Below, piece after piece: positions 9,262-16,930 of a stretch of DNA of 64,000 bases. Every line of letters starts with the position of its first letter. Position 1 is the first letter of the stretch. Under the pieces are notes generated by a model. The model worked only from the letters and a program-made list of their open reading frames with translations, ran no database searches and was not told the origin of the DNA. The DNA comes from Deltaproteobacteria bacterium. Lineage in GTDB: Bacteria > UBA10199 > JACPAL01 > JAHFST01. The stretch covers positions 1-64,000 of the forward strand of contig JAHFST010000011.1 in the NCBI GenBank assembly GCA_023265625.1, in the 5' to 3' direction. The translations under genes were made by a program, and so were the position numbers.

Positions 9262-9534
9262 ATGTATCATTGGGATGAAAAGAAAGATCGGACGAACCAG
9301 AAAAAACATGGGATCAGCTTTTCAGAGGCTAGGGATCATATTTTTGAAGGGAACAATGTTTTGGCACCACAGATTGCTTATGAAAAAGAAGAAGCAAGGC
9401 ATGCGGTCATTGGGAAGTTCAAGGGGAAATACTATGTGGGTATTTTTACCTTTACCCTTCAAGGGGTACGCATCATTTCGGTAAGGAGGGCGCGACGTGA
9501 AGAAGAAAAACAAGCTCAAGAAAAAGGGATTTGA
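9262..9534 (+). CDS. brnT: BrnT-family toxin (type II toxin-antitoxin)
   Basis: 90 residues with the BrnT pattern: an N-terminal YHWDEKKDRTNQKKHGISF segment (family signature W-D--K---N--KHG), a central VIGKFKGKYYVGIFTF strand pair, and a C-terminal IISVRRARREE helix. BrnT proteins are RelE-fold ribonucleases that stop translation until neutralised by BrnA. The gene overlaps the downstream brnA by 38 bases, the usual toxin-first order for this family. The DNA upstream is more AT-rich than its neighbours, which fits a mobile module inserted in the cluster. Family assignment is from sequence pattern. Confidence 0.85.
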   Translation: MYHWDEKKDRTNQKKHGISFSEARDHIFEGNNVLAPQIAYEKEEARHAVIGKFKGKYYVGIFTFTLQGVRIISVRRARREEEKQAQEKGI

Positions 9535-9745
9535 CGAGCGGTTTGATGAGGGGCGTGAAGTCATTGACTTCTCGGGCGGGCATGTCACGCGCGGACTCAG
9601 CAAAACGATCAAGCTGCCCCCTTTGGATGTGCCAGCCTGGATCGCCATGGAGATCGAACGGTTGGCGCAATTTCAGGCAAACTCCAAGGCCTCGGTCGTA
9701 CGACAGTTGCTCGTTGAGGCGGTAGAACGCCGGTTGGCCTCTTAA
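9497..9745 (+). CDS. brnA: BrnA-family antitoxin
   Basis: 82 residues starting at a GTG (9497) with an AAGGAGGG site at 9483-9490 inside brnT. The N-terminus is Lys-rich, followed by FDEGREVIDFSGG and, in the C-terminal half, a ribbon-helix-helix-like segment (LPPLDVPAWIAMEIERLA...SKASVVRQLL). BrnA antitoxins bind BrnT and repress their own promoter through the RHH domain. The start codon choice rests on the ribosome site; the overlap with brnT suggests translational coupling. Confidence 0.8.
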   Translation: MKKKNKLKKKGFDERFDEGREVIDFSGGHVTRGLSKTIKLPPLDVPAWIAMEIERLAQFQANSKASVVRQLLVEAVERRLAS

Positions 9746-9765
9746 ATTCTCAATTATTTCGCTCC

Positions 9766-9835
9766 CCAAAAATAACTCCCCCCAAAGCGCAACATTTCCG
9801 CCGATCCACCGATAATATCGGGTGAGGTTAACTAT
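9766..9835. repeat. 70-bp direct repeat, copy 1 (other copy 10355-10424)
   Basis: The 70 bases from ccaaaaataactcc to ttaactat are matched at 10355-10424 with only four mismatches. The repeat includes the whole promoter-like motif. The two copies bracket the DUF4258/DUF2283 pair exactly. Confidence 0.9.
9789..9815 (+). promoter_or_regulatory. Shared promoter-like motif, copy 4
   Basis: GCAACATTT at 9789-9797 and ACCGATAA at 9808-9815, 19 bases start to start. It is inside the first 70-bp repeat, 87 bases before the small gene at 9903. Confidence 0.55.
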
Positions 9836-9902
9836 CCCACTTCAACTGTTCTCTTTGATTTCCCCTTGCCTATCAAGGTGATGCAGGGTAGCGGTAATAG
9901 GA

Positions 9903-10157
9903 ATGGACGTTGTTTTCAGCACCCACGCCGAAGAAAAAATAGAACTTTTGAATACCAACGGTTTTTCCATTACTAAAAATCAGGTTGTTGAATGTCTCGA
10001 TAAACCTGATAGAATGGATGCTGGTTACAAGGGTAGGATCATTGCCCAACGGGTCATTGACGACCGGCATGTTTTAAGGGTTGTTTTTGAAGACAAAGAT
10101 AATGTGAGACGTGTTATCACCTTGTATCCGGGCAGGAGGGAACGATATGAAGATTAA
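9903..10157 (+). CDS. DUF4258-type small protein, putative toxin
   Basis: 84 residues. The pattern FSTHAEEKIELLNTNGFSIT at the start and a strand pair ending VLRVVFEDKDNVRRVITLYP fits the DUF4258/RelE-like group: a His near the N-terminus, a central G-xx-AQRVIDDRHVLRVV core, and a final Tyr-Pro strand. Such proteins are commonly paired with DUF2283 proteins and are thought to be toxins of type II modules. The ATG follows a weak ribosome site (TAGGA). The gene overlaps the next by 11 bases. Toxin function is inference. Confidence 0.7.
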   Translation: MDVVFSTHAEEKIELLNTNGFSITKNQVVECLDKPDRMDAGYKGRIIAQRVIDDRHVLRVVFEDKDNVRRVITLYPGRRERYED

Positions 10158-10353
10158 CTATGATCGTGAGGATGATATTTTGATGATTGAAACGGCTCCG
10201 GGTAGGATCGACCACGCCGAAGAAATGGGGCAGATTATCGTTCATTTCACTAAGGATGATAAACCGGTCCTTCTAGAGATCTTGGATGCCAGTGATTTTC
10301 TAAGTTTAGTCACCAAAACTTCGTTGCGGGCCAAATCGATCGAAATCAATTGA
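10147..10353 (+). CDS. DUF2283 protein, putative partner/antitoxin
   Basis: 68 residues starting at ATG 10147, behind GGAGGGAACG, inside the end of the preceding gene. The N-terminus MKINYDREDDILMIE and the following H-AEEMG-IIVHF are the DUF2283 hallmark (a YD---D-LYI start, then a strand). An upstream in-frame start at 10111 would add 12 residues but lacks the family match. These proteins are usually found beside DUF4258-type genes, which supports a two-gene module. Confidence 0.75.
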   Translation: MKINYDREDDILMIETAPGRIDHAEEMGQIIVHFTKDDKPVLLEILDASDFLSLVTKTSLRAKSIEIN

Positions 10354-10354
10354 T

Positions 10355-10424
10355 CCAAAAATAACTCCCCCCAAAGCGCAACATTTTCGCCGATCCACCG
10401 ATAATGTCGGGTGATGATAACTAT
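10355..10424. repeat. 70-bp direct repeat, copy 2
   Basis: Second copy of the promoter-containing repeat at 9766-9835, with four mismatches. It forms the upstream region of the coiled-coil gene at 10437. Confidence 0.9.
10378..10404 (+). promoter_or_regulatory. Shared promoter-like motif, copy 5
   Basis: GCAACATTT at 10378-10386 and ACCGATAA at 10397-10404, 19 bases start to start. It would place the transcript start near 10411, which rules out the ATG at 10404 as the start codon of the next gene and favours 10437. Confidence 0.58.
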
Positions 10425-10436
10425 CGTGGGAGAGGT

Positions 10437-13400
10437 ATGCCTTTAGACGTTAGATCCTATGCGCGCGCGCTGGAGGGGCTCCGGTTTGTCAGTAATTTGG
10501 CGGTCTTGACGCCCCAAGGGACGCCTGTGTCCCTTGACTTGGTGCGTCAAGCCCTGGAGCCTGTTACCGAGTTGTTTGCGGGCCCCGATGCACTGTGCTT
10601 GTCACGGCTTAATTTTAAAGAATTGTTCGAAGCGGCGCAGGGGCAAGTGAGAGCGCAACAGGTATTACCCATGGGCCCGTGGCGGGATTTGGAAGGGTTG
10701 TTGCGCGGGAGCGTGATGTCGTTGCAGCGGGACCGGTTGGATGGCCAACTGGCGGCAGCTGTATCGGATGCCGCGATATACAACGAGCGCCGGCCTGACC
10801 GGATGCCATTGCCCAGCATCGCTGTGACTCCCTCTACGCTTTTGGACAGGTCCCGGTTCGATAAAACCTGGCTGTTGCGCATGGATCGAGTGCTGGGTGT
10901 TTCGATTCCGTTCATTCCGTGCCACGTCATGATGGCTCACCCCGATATTTTTCTGCACCCTCCGGGATACACGGTCGACTATGGTTTTAAGGAGTTATGT
11001 CGGACTTATTTCCCGCCCGCCATGAGCGAAGAGGATGTGTTGCAACATGCCGAAATTTTGCAACAGGCGCTGGAACAATCGGACCTCGATGAAATTATTC
11101 CGGTGTTGTTGGGTTCGCAGATCCAGGATGCTCGAAAAACGGAATTGAGAGAAGTTATCACTCACTTGCGAACCCTGTCGCAAGATTGGCACCACGACCC
11201 GAAGGACGTCCACGATTTGCTCCAAACGATCCCACAGGCCTTTGGACTACGGACGAGATTGGAACAATTGGTCGGGACGCCGGTGCGTACCGTGGTGGTG
11301 GTCCGTGAGGTGGAGCACAAAGTGATGGTGGCGACCGAGGTTGTGGATCCCACAAGTACAGCTGAGTATCAAGAGTTGGCGCGGCAGGTGTTGGCGAAGG
11401 CTGAAGAAACAGCCGTCCATGCTACCGCGCTTGGTGTTTTGCAGAGGCGATTTGATCTTTTAGAGGTAGGTGAAGCCACTGCACAACGAAGCGTAGCCGC
11501 TTTGACGGAAACCCTTGGAGAGGTCAGCGCCAGAGCGGAGACTCAGGAGGGTTTGCTGGTTGAATGGAGCGCGAAAATTGCAAGACTAGAGCATGCGGTT
11601 GATGAGCTTACAGATAGCGAACAGGCTGCGATCCGCACCATGGTTGACGCGAACGCACGATCCGAAGCCTTGTCAGTAAGTCTCTCTGGGGCCGAGGATA
11701 AGTTAGTTATTGCCGCGCTGCGAGAGGCTGAGGTGGAACACCGTACCGATCAGTTGTCCCGAGCCTCATGGCGCCGATTGGATTCTGTTCGGAAGTATCG
11801 TGAAGGATTGGAAGTACAAGAACAATCATTGGCGGAGCGGGTGGGGGCCATCGAGGCCAAGGAACAGGCCGCGGCGCTCGCCGTGCAGCGGGCTGGGCTC
11901 TTGCTCACCTTGAGCGAGCATCGTGTGACCCTGATGGAACAGCAACGGGACCAGGCCCTAGCGGCGCGGGATCATTGGGTACTCGAACATGGACGGGCGT
12001 TGCAGGGTGTTGCAGTCGCTAATAAATTGTTACGCACTAAGGGAGAGCGGGAGGTCGCTTTGGAACAAGCCCTGGCTGATCTTACCCTGGCTCGGGAAAG
12101 GGCCGATCAATCTCGAGAGGCGGCCGCGGTAGATGCGAGTGCCGCTCGGCAGACATTCTTTGAGTTTAGAATGGCGGCGCTTCGTCAGACCCGAGCGCTT
12201 GAAGACCTGAAAGAGGATCGGGATGGCATTGACTCCAAACATCAGGCGCAAAAAGAGGTTGAGCGTACATTGCGTGACGCCTTGAGCCAGGCCCAAGGCG
12301 AGCGCATCGCGGCGCAGCGTTCGCAGAAGGAGACGGAAGGGCGTCTGGCTGATTCGCAGGCAGCGGTGGCTCGTTTCGAAGCGGCTGCTCATGAACATGC
12401 GGAGGTGGTGCAACGCCTGCGTGACGAACGGGATGCCAAGCAGGTTCAGTTGGCGAAGAGTTTAGGGGAGTTGGCCCATGAGCGCAGAGCTTTGTCGAGG
12501 GTGGCTTTGGATCGTGATCGGCTGCGTGAAGAACTAACGACGACTCGGCAGGCCTTGGCTGACGCCACGGAGCGTCTCAGTCGTTTGGAAACAGTCGAGG
12601 CCGATTTCAAGAAGTTAAGCGAAGAGCGAGACCGGCTGACCGAAGAGGCGAGCCGATGGAAGTTGACGGCGCAGGGGAGCCGGGATGTCAATGGCAGCCT
12701 GCAAGAACGCATGGCCCGCTTGCAGGACGAACTGCGACGCTTGGAATTATTGGTTGGGGATCTGAGGCGGGGAGACACCTTGGTGGAAGAGATCATGCCT
12801 TTTGAGGCGGAAATGGCACCCGGCATGGAGCGCTATTTTCAAGTGGCAGACTATCAGGTTGTTTCGGCAGGGCAGGCGGTGAATACCCGTCTCATGGTTG
12901 TGGAGGGATACCAGCTTTTTCTGGTACGGCGCTCCTCGAAAACAAAACAGGAACTCCCGATGGATCCAAGCCGGGCCTACCATCTATTTCATGGCGACCA
13001 AATTCTGATTAAAGGAATGGACTCAGTGGTGCAAGCCTTTGTGAACATCTCTCCGGACAAGATTGCGTTTGCGTTAGTGCCCCCGTTTCCTGGTACCTCG
13101 GGTCGCGCCGCGATCAGGCCCGCAGATCCGGGCATCGACTTTGCCTCCCTGAGTCTAACGCAAGATATTCAGATCCCGGATGCCTTACAGCATGTGATGG
13201 GGATCGAACACTCGCCCGAAAGCCATCACTCCAGGCATCAGACGGTGGCAGTCAAGTTGCGTGCCCTAGATGCCGGAATCGTTGGTGCGAATCGCACGAT
13301 CTTTCATGTGAACACCGCCGGCCAAGAGACGGTGATTCCGGAAGACAGGGCACACCCTTTTGTCCTGCAGGCCCATGATCAAATCCGGGTCGTGGAGAAG

Positions 13401-13499
13401 TCTTGGTTACAACGGGATCGAGTCTCCGTGTATCAAGTCCAGTTCCAACCGACGGGGGATGCGGGTTTCCGCCGACTCGCCCTGGTTGCGGTCAAATAG
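10437..13499 (+). CDS. Long coiled-coil protein with beta-rich C-terminus
   Basis: 1020 residues from ATG 10437, which has a GGGAGAGG site; an in-frame ATG at 10404 overlaps the promoter-like box and is unlikely. The N-terminal 300 residues are mixed alpha/beta and unrecognised. Residues of about 310-800 are a nearly unbroken coiled coil rich in Glu, Arg, Ala, Leu and Gln. The last 210 residues hold two beta-rich modules: one with LFHGDQILIKGMDSVV, the other with FVLQAHDQIRVV. The D-QI-I pattern recalls the final strands of the FHA/PP2C protein (LQTGDVIVIQG) and of FHA domains, so a degenerate FHA-like fold is possible. No signal peptide. It is probably a cytoplasmic scaffold working with the FHA/PP2C protein; this is inference from shared upstream motif and position. 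Confidence 0.72.
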   Translation: MPLDVRSYARALEGLRFVSNLAVLTPQGTPVSLDLVRQALEPVTELFAGPDALCLSRLNFKELFEAAQGQVRAQQVLPMGPWRDLEGLLRGSVMSLQRDRLDGQLAAAVSDAAIYNERRPDRMPLPSIAVTPSTLLDRSRFDKTWLLRMDRVLGVSIPFIPCHVMMAHPDIFLHPPGYTVDYGFKELCRTYFPPAMSEEDVLQHAEILQQALEQSDLDEIIPVLLGSQIQDARKTELREVITHLRTLSQDWHHDPKDVHDLLQTIPQAFGLRTRLEQLVGTPVRTVVVVREVEHKVMVATEVVDPTSTAEYQELARQVLAKAEETAVHATALGVLQRRFDLLEVGEATAQRSVAALTETLGEVSARAETQEGLLVEWSAKIARLEHAVDELTDSEQAAIRTMVDANARSEALSVSLSGAEDKLVIAALREAEVEHRTDQLSRASWRRLDSVRKYREGLEVQEQSLAERVGAIEAKEQAAALAVQRAGLLLTLSEHRVTLMEQQRDQALAARDHWVLEHGRALQGVAVANKLLRTKGEREVALEQALADLTLARERADQSREAAAVDASAARQTFFEFRMAALRQTRALEDLKEDRDGIDSKHQAQKEVERTLRDALSQAQGERIAAQRSQKETEGRLADSQAAVARFEAAAHEHAEVVQRLRDERDAKQVQLAKSLGELAHERRALSRVALDRDRLREELTTTRQALADATERLSRLETVEADFKKLSEERDRLTEEASRWKLTAQGSRDVNGSLQERMARLQDELRRLELLVGDLRRGDTLVEEIMPFEAEMAPGMERYFQVADYQVVSAGQAVNTRLMVVEGYQLFLVRRSSKTKQELPMDPSRAYHLFHGDQILIKGMDSVVQAFVNISPDKIAFALVPPFPGTSGRAAIRPADPGIDFASLSLTQDIQIPDALQHVMGIEHSPESHHSRHQTVAVKLRALDAGIVGANRTIFHVNTAGQETVIPEDRAHPFVLQAHDQIRVVEKSWLQRDRVSVYQVQFQPTGDAGFRRLALVAVK

Positions 13500-13502
13500 C
13501 CT

Positions 13503-13545
13503 GCCTCAATGATAGGCAGCCGCTTACTTTTGAGGCGGTTTTTTT
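13503..13545 (+). terminator. Probable intrinsic terminator after the coiled-coil gene
   Basis: GCCTCAA (13503-13509) pairs with TTGAGGC (13530-13536), followed by GG and seven T. An inner CTGCCT/AGGCAG pairing competes with it. It ends the FHA/PP2C cluster. Confidence 0.6.
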
Positions 13546-13601
13546 GTTTCTGATGTTTGAAAAAAGGGCAGATTTCCACCAGTTAAGAAAAATAATCCAA
13601 T

Positions 13602-13617
13602 GGCATGGCTTTTGCTT
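13602..13617 (+). promoter_or_regulatory. Sigma-54 promoter
   Basis: TGGCATG-N4-TTGCT, a full match to the sigma-54 consensus TGGCAYR-N4-TTGCW, with GG and GC correctly spaced. It predicts a transcript start near 13628, 22 bases before the ATG at 13650, leaving room for the AAAGGAG site at 13637-13643. Sigma-54 promoters need an enhancer-binding activator; none is encoded in the window. Confidence 0.75.
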
Positions 13618-13649
13618 ACCAGTGGGGGCTTTTTTTAAAGGAGCGGGTT

Positions 13650-14678
13650 ATGGGTGATGATCATGGTTCAGTGACCCCCTACGGGCAGTACCGAGCGGTG
13701 GGGAATTTGCGGGGAGACGAGGAGAATCAGGAGCGGGGTTTAACCACGCTCAACGCCAATCGCAAGGAGGCGCATATCCCGGAAGTGATGGGTCTGCGAC
13801 TCGTTGTGACCCCATTGGGGGTGAACCCGGTGCCCGCCCTGACCTTTGTGCTGGATGGTTATGCCGGGGCCTTTGCCGGGCTGATGCTGCCCTATGGCTT
13901 CGATAACAAAATCCCCAGTGAAAAATTTGCGATGAACCTGAATGAGGCCTCGGTGGCCGTTCAGTCAAATGGATTTCATGCCAAGATGGGATTCATGCCG
14001 ACGTTTCTCAGCGTAGAACTGCCTTTCCTCAACGGCTATGGCGCCAACTATGGCGATACCCCTCCGGTCTTTATTTCCAATTCTTTTCTGTTCAATGCGG
14101 TCCCCTTTTATCATCTGGGGGGAAACTTGGGGTATGGCGGCGATCATGTGGATACGACGTTTCACGTTTATATGGGGTCGGATAAGGTTCGACCCAAAAC
14201 CAATGTGCCGAGCTTTGTCTGGAGCCTGGCCACAAAACCGGTTCCGGAATTCAACTTTACGTCGCACCTCATGGCTGGTCCCGAAGGGGAAGAGAGCGAT
14301 CATTGGCGGTTTACGTTGGATTTATTGGCCTGCTACAAACCCACTCCCGATTGGAGCCTGGTCTTGGAATATTTGCACAAGATGGAGAAGGTGGATCATG
14401 ATTATGTGACCGTGCAGGGAGCGGCATTGTACGTGAACTACAGTCCCAAGGACGGTTGGGGCAATGCCACCCTGCGCCAGGAAGTTTATGCCAATGAATC
14501 CGGCAAGACTTATTATGAAGTAACCCTGGCGGCCGCCCTGGATGTGGGGCGTGTGGCCAAGCTTCCAGCGCTCGAAGGACTTCAGGTGAAAGGGGAATAC
14601 CGGCATGATGAGTTAGGCGGTATTCATCAGGACACCTTGGGAGTGCAGTTGGTCTATGCGCGACCTTTCAGTTTTTAA
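13650..14678 (+). CDS. Outer-membrane-type beta-barrel protein without obvious signal peptide
   Basis: 342 residues. ATG 13650 is chosen because AAAGGAG lies 6 bases upstream and the sigma-54 transcript would start after the alternative ATG at 13605. From about residue 45 onward the sequence alternates aromatic/hydrophobic and polar residues in amphipathic strands with Gly/Asn-rich turns and ends in the aromatic F-S-F, the usual C-terminal signature for BAM-assembled barrels; it resembles OmpL-like porin-2 barrels. However, the first 40 residues are hydrophilic (MGDDHGSVTPYGQYR) and no cleavable signal is visible with either start. Either export is unusual, or the start is wrong, or this is a barrel-derived cytoplasmic protein. 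Placed between the cluster terminator and proS. Confidence 0.65.
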   Translation: MGDDHGSVTPYGQYRAVGNLRGDEENQERGLTTLNANRKEAHIPEVMGLRLVVTPLGVNPVPALTFVLDGYAGAFAGLMLPYGFDNKIPSEKFAMNLNEASVAVQSNGFHAKMGFMPTFLSVELPFLNGYGANYGDTPPVFISNSFLFNAVPFYHLGGNLGYGGDHVDTTFHVYMGSDKVRPKTNVPSFVWSLATKPVPEFNFTSHLMAGPEGEESDHWRFTLDLLACYKPTPDWSLVLEYLHKMEKVDHDYVTVQGAALYVNYSPKDGWGNATLRQEVYANESGKTYYEVTLAAALDVGRVAKLPALEGLQVKGEYRHDELGGIHQDTLGVQLVYARPFSF

Positions 14679-14720
14679 ATTTCATATTGCACCCGCGCTG
14701 ACAATTCGTTACACGACCCC

Positions 14721-15980
14721 ATGCTCTTTTCCCAACTCTTGATCCCCACCCTGCGCGAGGCCCCGGCGGAGGCGGAGGTGATCAGTCACCAACTCTTGAT
14801 CCGCGCGGGGATGATTCGCAAACTGGCCTCCGGGGTCTACAGCTACTTGCCCTTGGCGCTGCGCACGATCCGCAAGATAGAAACGATTATTCGCGAAGAG
14901 ATGAATGCCGCGGGCGCGGCGGAACTTCTGCTGCCCATCGTGATGCCGCGCGAACTCTGGGAAGAGACGGGGCGTTGGGGGATCTACGGCAAGGAGTTGT
15001 TGCGTTTTAAAGATCGGCACGATCGTGATTTTTGCATCGGACCGACCCACGAAGAGGCGATTACGGACCTGGTGCGCAACGAAGTGCGATCCTACCGCCA
15101 GCTCCCGTTGTCGTTGTATCAGATCCAGACTAAATTCCGCGATGAAGTGCGGCCGCGCTTTGGCCTGATGCGGGGGCGCGAATTTATCATGAAGGATTGT
15201 TACAGTTTTGATTTGGATGAGGCCGGGGCGAAGCGGACGTATCAACGCATGTACGACGCCTACGTCAAAATTTTTCGGCGTTGCGGCTTGACCTTCAAGG
15301 CGGTGGAGGCGGGGACTGGCAATATTGGCGGCAATCTCTCCCATGAGTTTCAGGTGTTGGCCCAATCGGGTGAGGACGCGATTCTTTCTTGCACCGGTTG
15401 CGATTGGGGCATGAACAAGGAGATGGCGACGGAGCGGTCGATTGCGGGGCAGTGTCCGCAGTGCCAGAAACCGTTGGAGGAGATGCGCGGGATTGAGGTG
15501 GGGCAGGTTTTTTATCTCGGCACCAAATATTCCCAGGCGCTGCGTGCGGTTTATTTGGATCAGGGGGGCAAGGAACAAGTGATCGAAATGGGTTGTTACG
15601 GCATTGGCGTGAGTCGGACCGCCGCGGCGGCCATTGAGCAAAATCACGACGAGAAGGGGATTGTCTGGCCGGTGCCGATCGCGCCATTTTCGGTGGAGGT
15701 GGTGTGTCTCAACAAGGGTGCGGATGAGTCTTGGCAAGTTGCGCAACAGTTGCAAGCCCAGTTAAGTGAGGCCGGTATCGATGCGGTGGTGGATGATCGC
15801 GACCTGACCCCCGGTGTGAAATTTAAAGACGCCGATCTGATCGGCATCCCCTACCAAGTGGTGGTCGGGCCCAAGGGGTTGGCCAAGGGTGAAGTGGAGA
15901 TTAAGGAACGCAAGTCAGGCGTGGCGGTGGGGGTGGTGAAGGATCAGGTGGCGGGGTGGATTCGGCAGAAAATAATTTAG
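14721..15980 (+). CDS. proS: Prolyl-tRNA synthetase, short form lacking the INS editing domain
   Basis: 419 residues; charges tRNA-Pro with proline. Class II motifs are visible: motif 1 region ending [10 protein letters not shown], motif 2 [21 protein letters not shown], and motif 3 [14 protein letters not shown], followed by a C-terminal anticodon-binding domain. The usual bacterial enzyme is about 570 residues with an editing insert between motifs 2 and 3. Here that place holds only a small segment with two CxxC pairs (CTGCDW...CPQC), like a zinc ribbon. Short enzymes of this kind occur in alphaproteobacteria and some other lineages, and cannot clear mischarged Ala-tRNA-Pro themselves. pyrF follows 3 bases after the stop. 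Confidence 0.93.
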   Translation: MLFSQLLIPTLREAPAEAEVISHQLLIRAGMIRKLASGVYSYLPLALRTIRKIETIIREEMNAAGAAELLLPIVMPRELWEETGRWGIYGKELLRFKDRHDRDFCIGPTHEEAITDLVRNEVRSYRQLPLSLYQIQTKFRDEVRPRFGLMRGREFIMKDCYSFDLDEAGAKRTYQRMYDAYVKIFRRCGLTFKAVEAGTGNIGGNLSHEFQVLAQSGEDAILSCTGCDWGMNKEMATERSIAGQCPQCQKPLEEMRGIEVGQVFYLGTKYSQALRAVYLDQGGKEQVIEMGCYGIGVSRTAAAAIEQNHDEKGIVWPVPIAPFSVEVVCLNKGADESWQVAQQLQAQLSEAGIDAVVDDRDLTPGVKFKDADLIGIPYQVVVGPKGLAKGEVEIKERKSGVAVGVVKDQVAGWIRQKII

Positions 15981-15983
15981 ATC

Positions 15984-16694
15984 ATGGTTCAAAATCCCCT
16001 AATCGTTGCCTTAGACCTCCCCACCCTGCGCGCGGCCGAGGTCGTTGTCAAACGTCTCAAAAAACACGTCACAATTTTTAAGATCGGCCTGCAGCTCTTT
16101 ACCCGCGAGGGTCCCAAGGTGGTGCAGATGGTCCAACGCCACGGGGGCGAGGTGTTTCTCGATCTGAAATTTCACGACATTCCCAATACGGTGGCCCAGG
16201 CCTGTGAGTCGGCGACGCGCTTGCGGGTGGCCATGATGACGCTGCATGTGTCTGGCGGCCTCGAGATGTTGCAACGGGCGGTGGCGTCGACTCGTAGTGT
16301 TGCGAAGTCTATCAAATGTCCCAAACCACATTTGCTCGGCGTGACGGTCCTGACCAGCACGGCCCCGACCGCTGCTACCAAGCGCCAGGTCCGAGCCATG
16401 GCGCAATTGGCCCAGGAGGCGGGTCTAGACGGCGTCGTGTGCGCGGCCACTGAGTTGTCCGCGGTGCGTCGCGTCTGCGGCCCCAAGCTCCTCCTGGTGA
16501 CCCCGGGGATACGTCCGGCTGGGGATGCCCACGGTGACCAAAAACGAGTGATGACCCCCAAGGAGGCGATTGACCTGGGGGCCAATTATCTGGTGATGGG
16601 CCGGCCGATCTTGGAAAGCCGGGATCCGGTGGGGGTTTGTAGGGGCGTGATTCATCACGCCCTGCATCGTGTGTTGCCGGGGTACAGTTCATAA
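15984..16694 (+). CDS. pyrF: Orotidine 5'-phosphate decarboxylase
   Basis: 236 residues; last step of UMP synthesis, removing CO2 from OMP. It is a TIM barrel with the family signature DLKFHDIPNTV, giving the catalytic Asp60-Lys62-Asp65 set, plus Asp11 and Lys33 for substrate binding. The phosphate-binding segment near the C-terminus reads VTPGIRPAGDAHGDQKR, and GANYLVMGRPI follows. It starts 3 bases after proS and is likely co-transcribed with it. The stop codon overlaps the left end of a palindromic repeat (16692-16782) that probably also stops transcription. Confidence 0.95.
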   Translation: MVQNPLIVALDLPTLRAAEVVVKRLKKHVTIFKIGLQLFTREGPKVVQMVQRHGGEVFLDLKFHDIPNTVAQACESATRLRVAMMTLHVSGGLEMLQRAVASTRSVAKSIKCPKPHLLGVTVLTSTAPTAATKRQVRAMAQLAQEAGLDGVVCAATELSAVRRVCGPKLLLVTPGIRPAGDAHGDQKRVMTPKEAIDLGANYLVMGRPILESRDPVGVCRGVIHHALHRVLPGYSS

Positions 16695-16782
16695 CACCCC
16701 CCCAGCCCCCTCTTACTTTAAGAGGGGGGAGAAAACCGCTGTCCTTACCCCCTCTTGAGGTAAGAGGGGGATGGGGGTGTTA
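16692..16782. repeat. Palindromic MITE-like element after pyrF
   Basis: The 91-bp element has inverted ends: TAACACCCCC-cag-CCCCCTCTTAC on the left against GTAAGAGGGGGatGGGGGTGTTA on the right. Inside, two hairpins can form: CCCCCTCTTA-ctt-TAAGAGGGGG (16706-16728) and a similar 9-bp stem on the right side. The left end covers the pyrF stop codon. It looks like a dispersed non-coding element and may serve as a transcription terminator. No transposase is nearby. Confidence 0.75.
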
Positions 16783-16930
16783 TGAGAACCCCACCCCCCA
16801 AATTGAGGTCTGTACCCCCCAATTTTCCATTTTTAAATCCCCCCAAAAAAAACAAAAAATACATTAATATCAATAGTTTATAAATTTTTATCCCCCTGGT
16901 CATAAGTTTGCATTGTTAAGGGCTTAGAGC

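Noticed and set aside
10404-10436. Upstream start for the 1020-residue coiled-coil protein
   Set aside because: The ATG at 10404 overlaps the promoter-like -10 box and lacks a ribosome site; ATG 10437 has GGGAGAGG.
13605-13649. Upstream start for the beta-barrel gene as a source of a signal peptide
   Set aside because: The added residues (MAFAYQWGLFLKERV) do not form a signal sequence, and the codons overlap the sigma-54 site and ribosome site.
14709-15755. 348-codon minus-strand frame
   Set aside because: It is antisense to proS, whose class II motifs are intact.
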